36,005 nt of DNA from a virus. The notes under the pieces were generated by a model. It had not been told where the DNA came from and did no database searches. It saw nothing but the letters and a program-made list of their open reading frames with translations. The number at the start of each line of letters is the position of its first letter. Positions within the stretch are counted from its first letter, which is position 1. The position numbers and the translations under genes were made by a program. This document shows positions 7,539 to 16,703 of the stretch, one piece after another. The DNA lies in the IMG/VR virus record IMGVR_UViG_3300031857_000634, positions 1-36,005 of that record; one strand, written 5' to 3'.

Positions 7539-8822
7539 ATGGCGAATGTAATCAAATTAAAAAATTCCGGAAATCCAGGGGTTATTCCAACACCAGTACA
7601 GTTAGTACATGGCGAATTGGCTATTAACTATGCTGATGGTAAGTTATATTACAAAAAATCAGATAATACCATAGGCACAATAACCGCACAAGGCGGAAGC
7701 GGTTATGCACTAGCAGGTAACAACACAGATATTACCAGTCTTACAGGTATTACTGGTAATATCTCAACAATAAGTTATGTAGACTTTAATTTAAATAGTA
7801 ATGTTACTGACCAAGAAGGCCGGTTGTATTGGAATAACCAAGACAATACCTTGGATATTTCTCATTCTAGTACATTTAAATCTGCTGTCAATCAAACTTC
7901 AGTAGTTCCTCCATGTTTAAACAACAGTGGAACAGCGATTGCAAAAGGCAATCTTGTAATGGCCACAGGCAGTCAGGGCGATAAAATAACTATCGCAAAG
8001 GCTGTTACCAATGGAACTATAGCAGCACAGTACATGCTGGGTGTTGCAGGCGAAAATATAACATCAGGACAAGAATTTTCGCATATCATAACAACTGGTG
8101 TTGTTAGAGACATAAACACTGAAATTTGGCCTGTTGGAACTGTGTTATACCCAGATCCTGCAGTGCCTGGCGGCTTGACGAGTGTTGTTCCAACAGCCCC
8201 AAGTCTAAAAACTCCAATTGCAATAGTACTTCGTTCGCATCAAAATACTGGGCGAATTTATGTACGAATGACTTGGGCCAGTGGTTTAGGAATCACAGAC
8301 TCAAATGTTCAAGTCTCCAATGTACAAAATCAAAACGTTCTTCAGTATAACTCACTGTTGGGCGTTTGGCAGAATGTTCAAGATTTGTACTTAAATGGAG
8401 AGTTAAGCCACAAAGGATTGGTGTTAACAGAAGGTAATAAAATAGATCAGGTACTGACTATTACCAAAACTCTTACACTTACAACAGACTGGCAAGACAC
8501 AGGAATAGATTCCACAGACTTAGAAACTGGCACTTATATAGTCCAACTTTACGCAAACGACACTGGCTCAGGCGGAACAAATAGTAATGAGTATTACAGT
8601 GGCACAATGAGTTGGTACAGTGGACAAACAAATAGTTCATTAGAACTACCAACAGACGAAATTGTGTTACACAGAGCAGGGGGCAGTGGCGACGGAGCCA
8701 TGTACCTTAGAACCTATAGAACACCACTAGCGGATCCTAGTGATTTAAAACTTCAAATCTACTCAAACACGGCCAGTGCATCTAGCAGCAACTACGTGTT
8801 TAAATTTAGAAAAATGATATAA
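7539..8822 (+). CDS. Tail fibre / appendage protein, 427 aa
   Basis: Strong AAGGAGG upstream of the ATG. The N-terminus (VIKLKNSGNPGVIPTPVQLV, HGELAINYADGKLYYKKSD) is the capsid or tail attachment motif seen in many phage fibre proteins. A middle section (about residues 125-245, LNNSGTAIAKGNLVMATG through TGRIYVRMTW) resembles a compact beta-domain found in phage decoration and fibre proteins. The C-terminal 150 residues (WQDTGIDSTDLETGTYIVQL to SNYVFKFRKMI) form a beta-rich tip. The N-terminal attachment motif is recognised; the receptor role is inferred. Confidence 0.75.
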   Translation: MANVIKLKNSGNPGVIPTPVQLVHGELAINYADGKLYYKKSDNTIGTITAQGGSGYALAGNNTDITSLTGITGNISTISYVDFNLNSNVTDQEGRLYWNNQDNTLDISHSSTFKSAVNQTSVVPPCLNNSGTAIAKGNLVMATGSQGDKITIAKAVTNGTIAAQYMLGVAGENITSGQEFSHIITTGVVRDINTEIWPVGTVLYPDPAVPGGLTSVVPTAPSLKTPIAIVLRSHQNTGRIYVRMTWASGLGITDSNVQVSNVQNQNVLQYNSLLGVWQNVQDLYLNGELSHKGLVLTEGNKIDQVLTITKTLTLTTDWQDTGIDSTDLETGTYIVQLYANDTGSGGTNSNEYYSGTMSWYSGQTNSSLELPTDEIVLHRAGGSGDGAMYLRTYRTPLADPSDLKLQIYSNTASASSSNYVFKFRKMI

Positions 8823-8836
8823 CTTAGGAGCACGAC

Positions 8837-10735
8837 ATGGCTTTTAAAATTAAAGACGGTGTTAGAATAGGCACCACGGACATATTTGATAATGCTGGAA
8901 CGTTACTAGTTAACGCACCAACTGCAACCAAGTGGCTCAACGCAAGAACCATCACTCTTGGTGGTGATCTGAGCGGTAGCGTGTCCGTAGACGGGTCACA
9001 AAACGTTACACTAACTGCAACTATTGCTGCAGACTCTGTTGCTTTAGGCACAGATACAACAGGTAATTACGTAAGTCTGGTACAAAGCAGTGGAACTGGT
9101 ATTGTTGTTAGTGGAACCGCTGGAGAAAATGCAACATTTTCAGTTGCCCACGCAGACACCTCAACACAAGCTACTGTAACCAACAGTGGCAGAACATACC
9201 TTCAAAGCATTACACTAGATGATTTTGGACACATTACTGCAGTAACTAGTGCAACAGAGCCAACAGAAGGCAGTGGTACTCTTACCCTAAACATAGGCAG
9301 TGCTGGAGCAACTGGTAGTTCTGTAACAATTGCTACAGGTACTGGATTTAATGCTAACAGCAGCTCAAACGTTACATACAGTGTAAGCGTTGGTCCAGCC
9401 CTGAGCGGATTAGCCACAACAATGACAGGTGCTGGGTCAGGCTTCTTGAAAAAGACCGCGGCCGATACTTATACAATCGACACAAACACGTACTTAACGG
9501 CCGAATCAGACACGTTGGCCACAGTAACAGGACGTGGGGCAACAACAAGTACTGCATTGAGCTTAACCAACTCAACAGCAAGCTCTAATACAACCACTGG
9601 TGCTCTAGTAGTAACTGGCGGTGTTGGTATTGGCGGTGCTTTAAACGTTGGCGGAAACACAGGAGTTACCGGCAACTTAACCATCACCGGCAACTTGATT
9701 GTAAATGGCACAACCACAACAGTCAATTCAACCACAACAACCTTAGACGATCCCATTATTACTCTGGGTGGCGATAGTGCTCCTGGTACTGACGACAACA
9801 AAGATCGTGGTGTTGAGTTCCGTTGGCACAATGGTACCTCCGCTAAAATCGGTTTCTTTGGGTACGACGACAGCACAGGCAAGTTTACCTTTATTCCAGA
9901 TGCTACAAACTCTTCAGAAGTGTTCTCTGGCACTACTGGAGAAATTGATGCAAAGATTGATTGGAGTAACATTCTTAATACTCCAGCCGCAGCAACAGTA
10001 AATAACGGTACATTAACATTAACAGCATCAGCTGGTGCAACAAACACTTCAGTTACTATTGGTACAGGTACTGGCTTTAGTGCAAACGATTCAAACAACG
10101 AAACTTATGACATTGATGTAGGCCCTGCATTAAGCAACTTGGCTACAACAATGACTGGTGCTGGTAGTGGTTTTTTAAAGAAAACAGCACAAGACACTTA
10201 TACTGTTGATACAAACACATACTTAACGACCGAGTCCGACACATTATCTAGTGTAACAGCCCGGGGAAATACTACTACTGATATCATCATCGCTGCAAAT
10301 ACTACACAAAGTACCAGCTCTCTTACAGGTGCTATTGTAGTAGGCGGTGGTTTGGGTGTTGCAAAGAACATTACAACAAAAGCATCGGTTGTATATAACA
10401 ATTCAAGTGACGCAAAAATCAGTGAAGATTCTGGTCTATCAGCAACAGTAGCAACCACAACTACTACAGATTTGGATACTTGGGCAGTTGCAACTTATCG
10501 CAGTGCACGTTACTTGGTACAGATCACACAAGGATCAAACTATCAAGTTAGCGAAGTATTGGTATTACACAACGGTACTACTACAACAATGACTGAATAT
10601 GCTGTATTGGAAAGCAACGGTGCCTTGGGTACATTGACCAGCGACATAAATGCAGGTAATGCCCGCCTACGAGTTACGATGGGCACCTCAACTTCTGCTA
10701 CTGTCAAGATTCATCGCACTCTGGTAACAGTATAA
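8837..10735 (+). CDS. Long tail fibre protein with internal duplication, 632 aa
   Basis: Start preceded by AGGAG. The N-terminus MAFKIKDGVRIGTTDIFDN is an attachment motif shared in style with the neighbouring fibres. The shaft contains a duplicated block of about 85 residues: residues about 153-240 (TIATGTGFNANSSS, LATTMTGAGSGFLKKTA, TIDTNTYLTAESDT) recur at about 395-480 (TIGTGTGFSANDSN, LATTMTGAGSGFLKKTA, TVDTNTYLTTESDT). The C-terminus (about residues 535-632, DTWAVATYRSARYLVQITQG to KIHRTLVTV) is a non-repetitive beta-domain likely to form the tip. The duplication suggests that the fibre was lengthened by repeat copying. Confidence 0.8.
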   Translation: MAFKIKDGVRIGTTDIFDNAGTLLVNAPTATKWLNARTITLGGDLSGSVSVDGSQNVTLTATIAADSVALGTDTTGNYVSLVQSSGTGIVVSGTAGENATFSVAHADTSTQATVTNSGRTYLQSITLDDFGHITAVTSATEPTEGSGTLTLNIGSAGATGSSVTIATGTGFNANSSSNVTYSVSVGPALSGLATTMTGAGSGFLKKTAADTYTIDTNTYLTAESDTLATVTGRGATTSTALSLTNSTASSNTTTGALVVTGGVGIGGALNVGGNTGVTGNLTITGNLIVNGTTTTVNSTTTTLDDPIITLGGDSAPGTDDNKDRGVEFRWHNGTSAKIGFFGYDDSTGKFTFIPDATNSSEVFSGTTGEIDAKIDWSNILNTPAAATVNNGTLTLTASAGATNTSVTIGTGTGFSANDSNNETYDIDVGPALSNLATTMTGAGSGFLKKTAQDTYTVDTNTYLTTESDTLSSVTARGNTTTDIIIAANTTQSTSSLTGAIVVGGGLGVAKNITTKASVVYNNSSDAKISEDSGLSATVATTTTTDLDTWAVATYRSARYLVQITQGSNYQVSEVLVLHNGTTTTMTEYAVLESNGALGTLTSDINAGNARLRVTMGTSTSATVKIHRTLVTV

Positions 10736-10765
10736 TTTTAACAACCTCGTGGATAGGGAAACGGG

Positions 10766-12190
10766 ATGGCTAACGAATTCAAAGTAAAAAACGGGATTAA
10801 ATTTCCAGACAACACAATCCAAACTACCGCTGCTGCCGGCAGCGGTACTAGTTCATTAGTAAGCGGCACAGCAGTAAATAGTACTAGTGGCACAACAATT
10901 GATTTTACCAGTATTCCATCTTGGGTAAAACGCGTTACTGTTATGTTTAGTGCTGTAAGTACAAGTGGTACTTCGTCTTTATTGGTTCAAATCGGCGATA
11001 GTGGCGGAATCGAAACCACAGGGTACGATAGTTATGCATTGTACGCCCCTTCTAGTGGTGGATTTATTTCGTCCACTTCTGGATACGTTCTAGAACCAAC
11101 AGGATATTTGAGCGGCACAATCGCCAGGTATGGTATGATTGTACTAGCCAATTTAACAGGTAACAACTGGGTAGCATCTTCGAATTTGTACGAAGGATCT
11201 GGCGGTGTTGTAGCAATGGCCGCCGGAGGAAAAACCCTTTCTGCAGTATTGGATCGTGTTCGTGTTACCACAGTTAATGGTACCGATACTTTTGACGGCG
11301 GCACTATCAACATATTATATGAAGGTGGTGGCGTTGGAGGCACGCTGGATTCAATAACAGACGTTAGCGCCCCGGCTCCTTCTAATGGCCAAGCACTGGT
11401 TTGGAACAGTACTACTAGTCAATGGGAAGCTCAAACTGTAAGTGGTGGTGGTGGAACAGGTATTTCTTGGAGTAAAAAGACTAGTAACTATACTGCGTCA
11501 AGCGGAGACTTTTTATTAACCGATACAGGATCTGGCAGTTTTACCGTAACATTGCCGTCTTCACCAACTACTGGAAATTTTGTTGTAGTAGCAGATGCCA
11601 ATGATTGGAAAACAAACAATCTAATAATTGCAAGAAACGGTAGTACAATAGAAGGATTATCTGAAGACTTGTATTTAAATATAAAAGGAATCCAGGTAAG
11701 TATTATATTTGATGGCACTACTTGGGAAGTGTTTGCTTTTGCAGCACCTTCTATAGATATTACAAACGATACTTCTACCAATACTACACAGTATCTTACA
11801 ATGTCGCGAGCCACAAGTGGGGCTCTGAACGGTGCCTATGTTAGCAATAGTGGTTTAACATTTAATCCAAGTACTGGTACTCTGTCTTCTACCAATTACA
11901 ACTCTTTATCAGATAAAAACCTTAAAAAGAATATACAGCCACTAGAAGATTATGGCTTTATATTAGATCAATTAAACCCTGTAAAATTTCAATGGAAGTC
12001 GAACGACAAAACAGGATTTGGTTTAATAGCTCAAGAGGTTGAAAAAGTATTACCAGAAATAGTAGAAGATAATGATACTTATAAAACAGTAAGCTATCAA
12101 CAGCTTATACCATTTTTATTAGCGTGTGTTAAACAACAGCAAAAAGAACTAGAAGAATTAAAGGAGATAGTAAATGGCAACATTAACTGA
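10766..12190 (+). CDS. Tail fibre with C-terminal S74 self-cleaving chaperone domain, 474 aa
   Basis: The N-terminus (MANEFKVKNGIKFPDNTIQT) is a fibre attachment motif. The body is beta-rich, with fibre repeats (ITDVSAPAPSNGQALVWNS). The last 93 residues are a Peptidase_S74 intramolecular chaperone: it starts SDKNLKKNI, with Ser382 and Lys387 five residues apart like the known catalytic dyad, then FGLIAQEVEKVLPEIV and a coiled-coil end. In this family the domain drives trimerisation and then cleaves itself off before the serine. The domain is recognised; cleavage here is expected rather than shown. The stop lies 17 nt inside the next gene. Confidence 0.85.
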   Translation: MANEFKVKNGIKFPDNTIQTTAAAGSGTSSLVSGTAVNSTSGTTIDFTSIPSWVKRVTVMFSAVSTSGTSSLLVQIGDSGGIETTGYDSYALYAPSSGGFISSTSGYVLEPTGYLSGTIARYGMIVLANLTGNNWVASSNLYEGSGGVVAMAAGGKTLSAVLDRVRVTTVNGTDTFDGGTINILYEGGGVGGTLDSITDVSAPAPSNGQALVWNSTTSQWEAQTVSGGGGTGISWSKKTSNYTASSGDFLLTDTGSGSFTVTLPSSPTTGNFVVVADANDWKTNNLIIARNGSTIEGLSEDLYLNIKGIQVSIIFDGTTWEVFAFAAPSIDITNDTSTNTTQYLTMSRATSGALNGAYVSNSGLTFNPSTGTLSSTNYNSLSDKNLKKNIQPLEDYGFILDQLNPVKFQWKSNDKTGFGLIAQEVEKVLPEIVEDNDTYKTVSYQQLIPFLLACVKQQQKELEELKEIVNGNIN

Positions 12191-12449
12191 TTTATTGGGC
12201 TCTACTTTTAGTGGGTTGGGCTTTACCTTTTATCCTTCTTTTAATTTAGCAACTGTTTACAATAAAAATGACGTAGTTCATTACAGTACAAATGGAAATA
12301 CTTATGTGGCTATAGCTAACGGTATATCCACGGGAACTACTCCAGACCTGGATACTTCTAACTGGGCACTGTTTGTTCCAAAGGGTGATACGGGCGGTGG
12401 TGGAATTACAACAGGAAAAGCCATTGCAATGGCCATAGTTTTTGGATAA
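12174..12449 (+). CDS. Small carbohydrate-binding-like protein, 91 aa
   Basis: The start at 12174 has AAGGAG upstream, inside the S74 gene (17-nt overlap). Residues about 22-70 (YPSFNLATVYNKNDVVHYST, NTYVAI, DTSNWALFVPKG) match the aromatic layout of a chitin-binding-like CBM5/12 module. They lead into GDTGGGG, a short collagen-like linker, and a hydrophobic end. In other phages this module sits inside longer fibres; here it stands alone. It may attach to, or be a relic of, a longer fibre. Glycan binding is inferred. Confidence 0.65.
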   Translation: MATLTDLLGSTFSGLGFTFYPSFNLATVYNKNDVVHYSTNGNTYVAIANGISTGTTPDLDTSNWALFVPKGDTGGGGITTGKAIAMAIVFG

Positions 12450-12461
12450 GGATAATAAAAA

Positions 12462-12827
12462 ATGGCAAATCCTAATATTGTAAACGTAGCAACCATACTT
12501 GGAAGAACTGTTGGTGCTGCTTTAACTACAACTAGTGCCGACATTGTAACCAACAGTGCGGGTAGTAACAAGATTTTTAAAATCAACTCCGTCTATGTGT
12601 CTAATGTAGACGGAACCAATAATGCGACTGTTGATGTTACTTTTTACGATGCCAGCGCAACAACAAGTTATTATTTAGCGGATGCGATTGTTGTGCCTGT
12701 TACATCAACCTTAAAAGTAGTAACAAAAGATGCTTCTATTTACTTAGAAGAGGGCGATAAAATTGCAGCACTAGCCAGTGCTAATAATGATTTACAGATC
12801 GTTGTTAGTTACGAGGAGATCAGCTAA
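12462..12827 (+). CDS. Virion structural protein, beta-sandwich type, 121 aa
   Basis: AAGGA upstream. The sequence alternates short beta-strands (GAALTTTSADIVTNSAGSNK, INSVYVSNVDGTNNATVDVT, ALASANNDLQIVVSYEEIS). It reads like small phage decoration or connector proteins that begin VGxxLTTTxxxIYT and contain a VSNVDGTNNATVDV strand pair, which I recall from marine phage genomes. No enzymatic motifs. Its stop overlaps the start of the glycine-rich protein (TAATG). A structural role is inferred from composition and context. Confidence 0.6.
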   Translation: MANPNIVNVATILGRTVGAALTTTSADIVTNSAGSNKIFKINSVYVSNVDGTNNATVDVTFYDASATTSYYLADAIVVPVTSTLKVVTKDASIYLEEGDKIAALASANNDLQIVVSYEEIS

Positions 12828-13744
12828 TGAACGGTAATTTAATAGGTGCTGTAAATTTACCAACTATTAGTTCTGCTTCAGGTGTATGGACTATTGAAGA
12901 AGTAAAACTAGCACGGCAGCAGAGTATTTGGCCAGGACTCATAGTTATAGACTACTTGATAGTTGCAGGCGGTGGCGGTGGTTCTGATTATGGTGCTGGT
13001 GGCGCCGGCGGATATAGAACAGGTACTATTAATACTGGTGTGTTTAATAACAGTTTTACTATTACTGTTGGTGCAGGTGGTTCCGGTGCAGCCACAGGCT
13101 CTAACGGATCAGACTCTGTACTAGGTACATTTGTATCATCAGGCGGCGGTAGAGGGGGAAAAGCAAACACAAGCCCGGGGCAAAATGGCGGATCTGGTGG
13201 CGGTGGTGGTTATGCAAGTACAGGCAATCCCGGAGGTTTGGGTAACACCCCAGCAACTACTCCATCACAAGGTAATAACGGTGGAGCAGGTTATAATCTA
13301 AACGGTGCACCATTTGCAGCAGGTGGCGGAGGTGGTGCAGGTGCAGTGGGTCAGGCAGGTCAATCCACCATTGGTGGTGCGGGTGGTGCGGGGTCTTCTT
13401 CAACAATAACAGGTTCGTCAGTCACTTACGCAGGAGGTGGTGGGGGAGGACATTTCAGCGGAACCGGAGGAAATGCAAGTGGTGGTACCGGTGGGGGTGG
13501 TACAGGTGGTAAAAATAGCTCTGGTACAACTGCAGGCACTGCAAATACTGGCGGCGGCGGCGGCGGTTCTGGTGTAACTAGCGGTTCTGGAGGATCTGGT
13601 GGTTCGGGGGTAGTAATTATAGCATATCTTGATTCTTTTCCGGCATTAAGTAGTATAGATGTTGGGTTAACATACGACCAACCTTCAAGATCAGGTTACA
13701 GAGTATATAGATTTACTGCAGGTACCGGAACCGTTACGGTTTAA
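12827..13744 (+). CDS. Glycine-rich adhesin-like tail protein, 305 aa
   Basis: GAGGAG precedes the start, which overlaps the previous stop. After about 40 residues comes a long Gly-rich region beginning DYLIVAGGGGGSDYGAGGAG (about residues 44-63) and running to GGSGVVIIAYLDS at about 265. This is the layout of the Gly-rich domain of phage adhesins. The C-terminal 35 residues (SGYRVYRFTAGTGTVTV) close the fold with the YxxYxFTAGxGTxT pattern common in such tips. It is the second Gly-rich adhesin of the window but shares no long segment with the first (1-1944). Confidence 0.75.
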   Translation: MNGNLIGAVNLPTISSASGVWTIEEVKLARQQSIWPGLIVIDYLIVAGGGGGSDYGAGGAGGYRTGTINTGVFNNSFTITVGAGGSGAATGSNGSDSVLGTFVSSGGGRGGKANTSPGQNGGSGGGGGYASTGNPGGLGNTPATTPSQGNNGGAGYNLNGAPFAAGGGGGAGAVGQAGQSTIGGAGGAGSSSTITGSSVTYAGGGGGGHFSGTGGNASGGTGGGGTGGKNSSGTTAGTANTGGGGGGSGVTSGSGGSGGSGVVIIAYLDSFPALSSIDVGLTYDQPSRSGYRVYRFTAGTGTVTV

Positions 13745-13759
13745 ATAAAGAGAATAAAA

Positions 13760-14134
13760 ATGGCACACTATGCTTTTATAGATGACAATAATATAGTCAC
13801 AGAGGTTATTGTAGGAAAAGATGAGAATGAAGGTTTAATTAATTGGGAGGAATACTACGGTAATTTTAGAAAAAAACGCTGCCTTCGCACTTCTTTTAAT
13901 ACATACGGTAATAAGCACTTAAATAATGGCACACCGTTTAGGAAAAATTATGCAGGTGTAGGATATACCTATGACACTCGACTAGATGCATTCATTCCAC
14001 CTAAACCATATAGCAGTTGGGTATTAGATGAAGAAACATGTATTTGGCAAGCACCTGTTCCCATGCCGAATGACGGATCGTCGTATATTTGGGATGAAGA
14101 ATCAACGTCTTGGAAAAATAATAATATCAATTAA
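13760..14134 (+). CDS. Conserved phage tail-associated protein (marine phage type), 124 aa
   Basis: A compact protein whose pattern I recognise from marine myovirus and pelagiphage tail regions: MAHYAFIDDNNIVTEVIVG at the start, RTSFNTYGNKHL and FRKNYAGVGYTYDTRLDAFI in the middle, then PYSSWVLDEETCIWQAPVP and a Trp-rich end. The repeated SWVLDEETCIW / YIWDEESTSW units suggest two small WD-like strand motifs. It is usually found near fibre genes with no known biochemical role. The Shine-Dalgarno sequence is weak (AGAGA). Confidence 0.7.
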   Translation: MAHYAFIDDNNIVTEVIVGKDENEGLINWEEYYGNFRKKRCLRTSFNTYGNKHLNNGTPFRKNYAGVGYTYDTRLDAFIPPKPYSSWVLDEETCIWQAPVPMPNDGSSYIWDEESTSWKNNNIN

Positions 14135-14160
14135 ATAAGCCGAGTTCAAAAGGAGCGAAG

Positions 14161-14691
14161 ATGGCTATTAAAGTACAAAATACTACTGTAATAAATGACA
14201 GTAGACAGTTAGAAAATATAAGTAATTTAAAGACTGTTAACAGTCAAAGTATATTGGGGGCTGGCGATATTTCTATTACTGGTATTCCAACAGCCGGTAC
14301 AACGGGACAAGTACTTACAAAAAATAGTTCTACAAACTACGATGTTTCTTGGATAAATCCAGGAAATGAAGTAACCTCAACTGTTACCAGTAGTGCAGGT
14401 GCTGCTACCATAAATACCAGTCTAGCAACTGTATTTTTGCATTCTTTAACAGAGAATACCACATATACATTTTCTAATCCTCCTGCAAGCGGAACTGGAT
14501 ATACTATTACTTTAAAAATAGTACAAAACAGCACTCCTCGTACAATTACTTGGCCAGCCAGTGTAAAATGGGTAGCTGCATCACCGCCAACACTATCAAC
14601 AGGAAGCGGCGACGTTGACGTATTTGCGTTTTTTACGCATGATGCAGGAACTAACTGGTATGGTTTTGTTGCTGGACAGGATCTGTCATGA
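14161..14691 (+). CDS. Short tail fibre / appendage protein, 176 aa
   Basis: AAGGAG upstream. The N-terminus (MAIKVQNTTVINDSRQLENI, then SQSILGAGDISITGIPTAGTTG) is the attachment and linker type shared with longer fibres. The remaining 100 residues (TTINTSLATVFLHSLTENTT-like strands to WVAASPPTLSTGSGDVDVFAFF and WYGFVAGQDLS) form a beta-sandwich that recurs in phage fibre tips. The stop overlaps the next start (ATGA), so it is translationally coupled to the repeat-propeller protein and may form its base. Confidence 0.7.
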   Translation: MAIKVQNTTVINDSRQLENISNLKTVNSQSILGAGDISITGIPTAGTTGQVLTKNSSTNYDVSWINPGNEVTSTVTSSAGAATINTSLATVFLHSLTENTTYTFSNPPASGTGYTITLKIVQNSTPRTITWPASVKWVAASPPTLSTGSGDVDVFAFFTHDAGTNWYGFVAGQDLS

Positions 14692-16238
14692 GTTCCAATA
14701 GAAAGATATTAATGGCAGCTGCTGGTAACACTAAGCCTGGGTGGGAATTGGACAAAGCAGTTTTACCAAATTTTTTGAATGTTAATAGTCAGACCGCCAA
14801 TGCATTTGGAATGTTCTTTAGCCCTGATGGCTTAAACTTGTATATTGGAGGTGATTCTTCAGTATTTCAGTATGTGTTGAGTACTGCTTGGTTGGTATCC
14901 ACAGCTACATACACAAGATCTTTTACTTTTACAAATTCAATAGTGGGTGTACATTTTAGTACAGACGGTACTAAAATGTTTATAATAAATCCGAATCACT
15001 TAATAACAAGGTACACAGTGAGCACTCCTTGGAATATAAGTACTCTTACCTATGGTGGAGAAATTCAACTCTACTCGTACGATACCTCACCCCAAGATCT
15101 ATTTTTTAGCTCTGATGGTACTATCATGTATACTTTAGGATCTACAACTGACTCCGTGTATCAATTTACTTTAGGATCTGCCTGGAGTTTGTCTAGTGTA
15201 ACGTATGTTCAAAGCTTTTCAGTCACAGCACAAGACACAACGCCAACTGGTTTATTTTTTAAAGCAGACGGCACTAAGATGTACGTCATGGGACTTGCAG
15301 GAGACGATATAAATGAATACGCTCTTAGTACTGCATGGAATATAAGTACAGCAAGTTTTGTGCGAGTCAGCGGAGGTACTCCAGAAGGAAGTCCAGGTGG
15401 TTTATTTTTTAAACCTGATGGTTCTGTGGTATATTTTGTCGGAAGTGGTCTAGACACAGTTTATACCTATATTGCTACAACTCCTTGGAATGTATCCACG
15501 CTTAAAACAGACAGATTTTTTAGAGTTGCAACCCAAGAGACGAGTCCGCAAGCAATATTCTTTAAACCAGATGGTACAAAAATGTACGTCATGGGATCTA
15601 CAGGAGACGATGTCAATGAATACAGTCTTAGTACTGCCTGGGATATATCCAGTGCTACTTATGTAAGAATATTTGTTGTTTCAACACAAGAAACAACGCC
15701 AACTGGTTTATTTTTTAAAGCAGACGGTACTAGAATGTACGTAGTAGGTAGTACTGGCGACGATATAAACGAATACAGTCTTAGTACTCCATGGGATATA
15801 AGTACTGCTACTTATGTAAGAGTTTCTTTAGCGCTAACGGAAACTAATCCACAAGCACTATTCTTTAAACCAGATGGTACTAAGATGTATTTAATAGGTA
15901 GTACATACGATCAGGTGGCGGAATACGACTTGTTAACTGCATGGAATGTAAACACTCTAGCCTCTGTAGGAACATTCTCTCCTGGATTCGACACTGGGCC
16001 TACAGGAATATTTTTTAAACCAGATGGTTCTAGAATGTTTCTTTATGGATTTGGTAATGACAAAGTTTATTCTTATAATCTAAGTACTGCATGGAATATT
16101 TCAACGGCATCATACTACCAACAATTGAGTTTAAAAAATCTGGATGAAATAATAAATGATATTTATATAAGACCAGACGGTAAAAAGTTGTATGCTGTAG
16201 GCAGTACAATTGATGCAGTTTTTGAAATAAATTTATAA
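14688..16238 (+). CDS. Ten-repeat beta-propeller-like tail protein, 516 aa
   Basis: After about 35 residues the entire protein is made of ten roughly 50-residue repeats of the form GLFFKPDGTKMYVMGS, D-D-V-N-E-Y-x-L-STAWD, IS-x-ATYVR. Copies begin near residues 42, 87, 137, 188, 238, 288, 339, 389, 439 and 489, the last one shortened. This FxPDGxxMYV plus YxLSTAW pattern resembles YVTN/NHL-type propeller repeats; the count would allow one large or two small propellers. No catalytic motif is visible. Found among fibre genes, it is probably a receptor- or glycan-binding head. The fold is inferred from the repeats. Confidence 0.75.
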   Translation: MSSNRKILMAAAGNTKPGWELDKAVLPNFLNVNSQTANAFGMFFSPDGLNLYIGGDSSVFQYVLSTAWLVSTATYTRSFTFTNSIVGVHFSTDGTKMFIINPNHLITRYTVSTPWNISTLTYGGEIQLYSYDTSPQDLFFSSDGTIMYTLGSTTDSVYQFTLGSAWSLSSVTYVQSFSVTAQDTTPTGLFFKADGTKMYVMGLAGDDINEYALSTAWNISTASFVRVSGGTPEGSPGGLFFKPDGSVVYFVGSGLDTVYTYIATTPWNVSTLKTDRFFRVATQETSPQAIFFKPDGTKMYVMGSTGDDVNEYSLSTAWDISSATYVRIFVVSTQETTPTGLFFKADGTRMYVVGSTGDDINEYSLSTPWDISTATYVRVSLALTETNPQALFFKPDGTKMYLIGSTYDQVAEYDLLTAWNVNTLASVGTFSPGFDTGPTGIFFKPDGSRMFLYGFGNDKVYSYNLSTAWNISTASYYQQLSLKNLDEIINDIYIRPDGKKLYAVGSTIDAVFEINL

Positions 16239-16249
16239 AAGGAATAATA

Positions 16250-16681
16250 ATGCATTTAAAAATCCTACCAGACAATTCTGTATTATTTCCATACAGTTTA
16301 TCTGATCTATACAACTCAAATCCAAATACAAGTTTTCCCTCAACATTATCAGAAGAACTATTAAATAGTTATAAAATATATTCTGTAAAAGCAACTCCAC
16401 CAATACAAATCGACCCTAAAACGCATAAACTGGTACAAAGTGCAGAAAAAGTAGGTGAAATCTGGACTCAGGTTTGGAATACTGAACCACTGAATGTTGA
16501 AACCGCCAGCCTAAACGTACGAGCACACAGAAATAAATTGTTAACAAAATCAGACTGGACACAAACAGAAGACAGTCCTGTTAACAAGGCCTCTTGGAAG
16601 ACATATCGTCAAGCACTACGAGATATTAGTCTTCAAACCAACTTTCCCCATGAAGTAACGTGGCCGACACCACCAAATTGA
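16250..16681 (+). CDS. Phage tail (fibre) assembly chaperone, 143 aa
   Basis: AAAGGA upstream. The C-terminal domain (about residues 95-141) reads NKLLTKSDWTQTEDSP, then WKTYRQALRDISLQTNFPHE and VTWPTPPN. This is the signature of the phage tail assembly chaperone family (Pfam Phage_tail_APC): R-x-x-LL-x-x-SDWTQ, W-x-x-YRQxLRDI and the VxWPxxP end. The N-terminal half has an EIWTQVWNTEPL segment. Proteins of this family follow fibre genes and help fibres fold or assemble. It closes the fibre block, just before the lysis genes. Confidence 0.8.
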   Translation: MHLKILPDNSVLFPYSLSDLYNSNPNTSFPSTLSEELLNSYKIYSVKATPPIQIDPKTHKLVQSAEKVGEIWTQVWNTEPLNVETASLNVRAHRNKLLTKSDWTQTEDSPVNKASWKTYRQALRDISLQTNFPHEVTWPTPPN

Positions 16682-16703
16682 GATTTAAATAAAGGAGTCC
16701 ACT

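Noticed and set aside
9469-10098. 209-residue minus-strand frame within the 632-aa fibre
   Set aside because: Shadow of the repeat-rich fibre gene; Val/Pro-rich low-complexity translation without a ribosome site.
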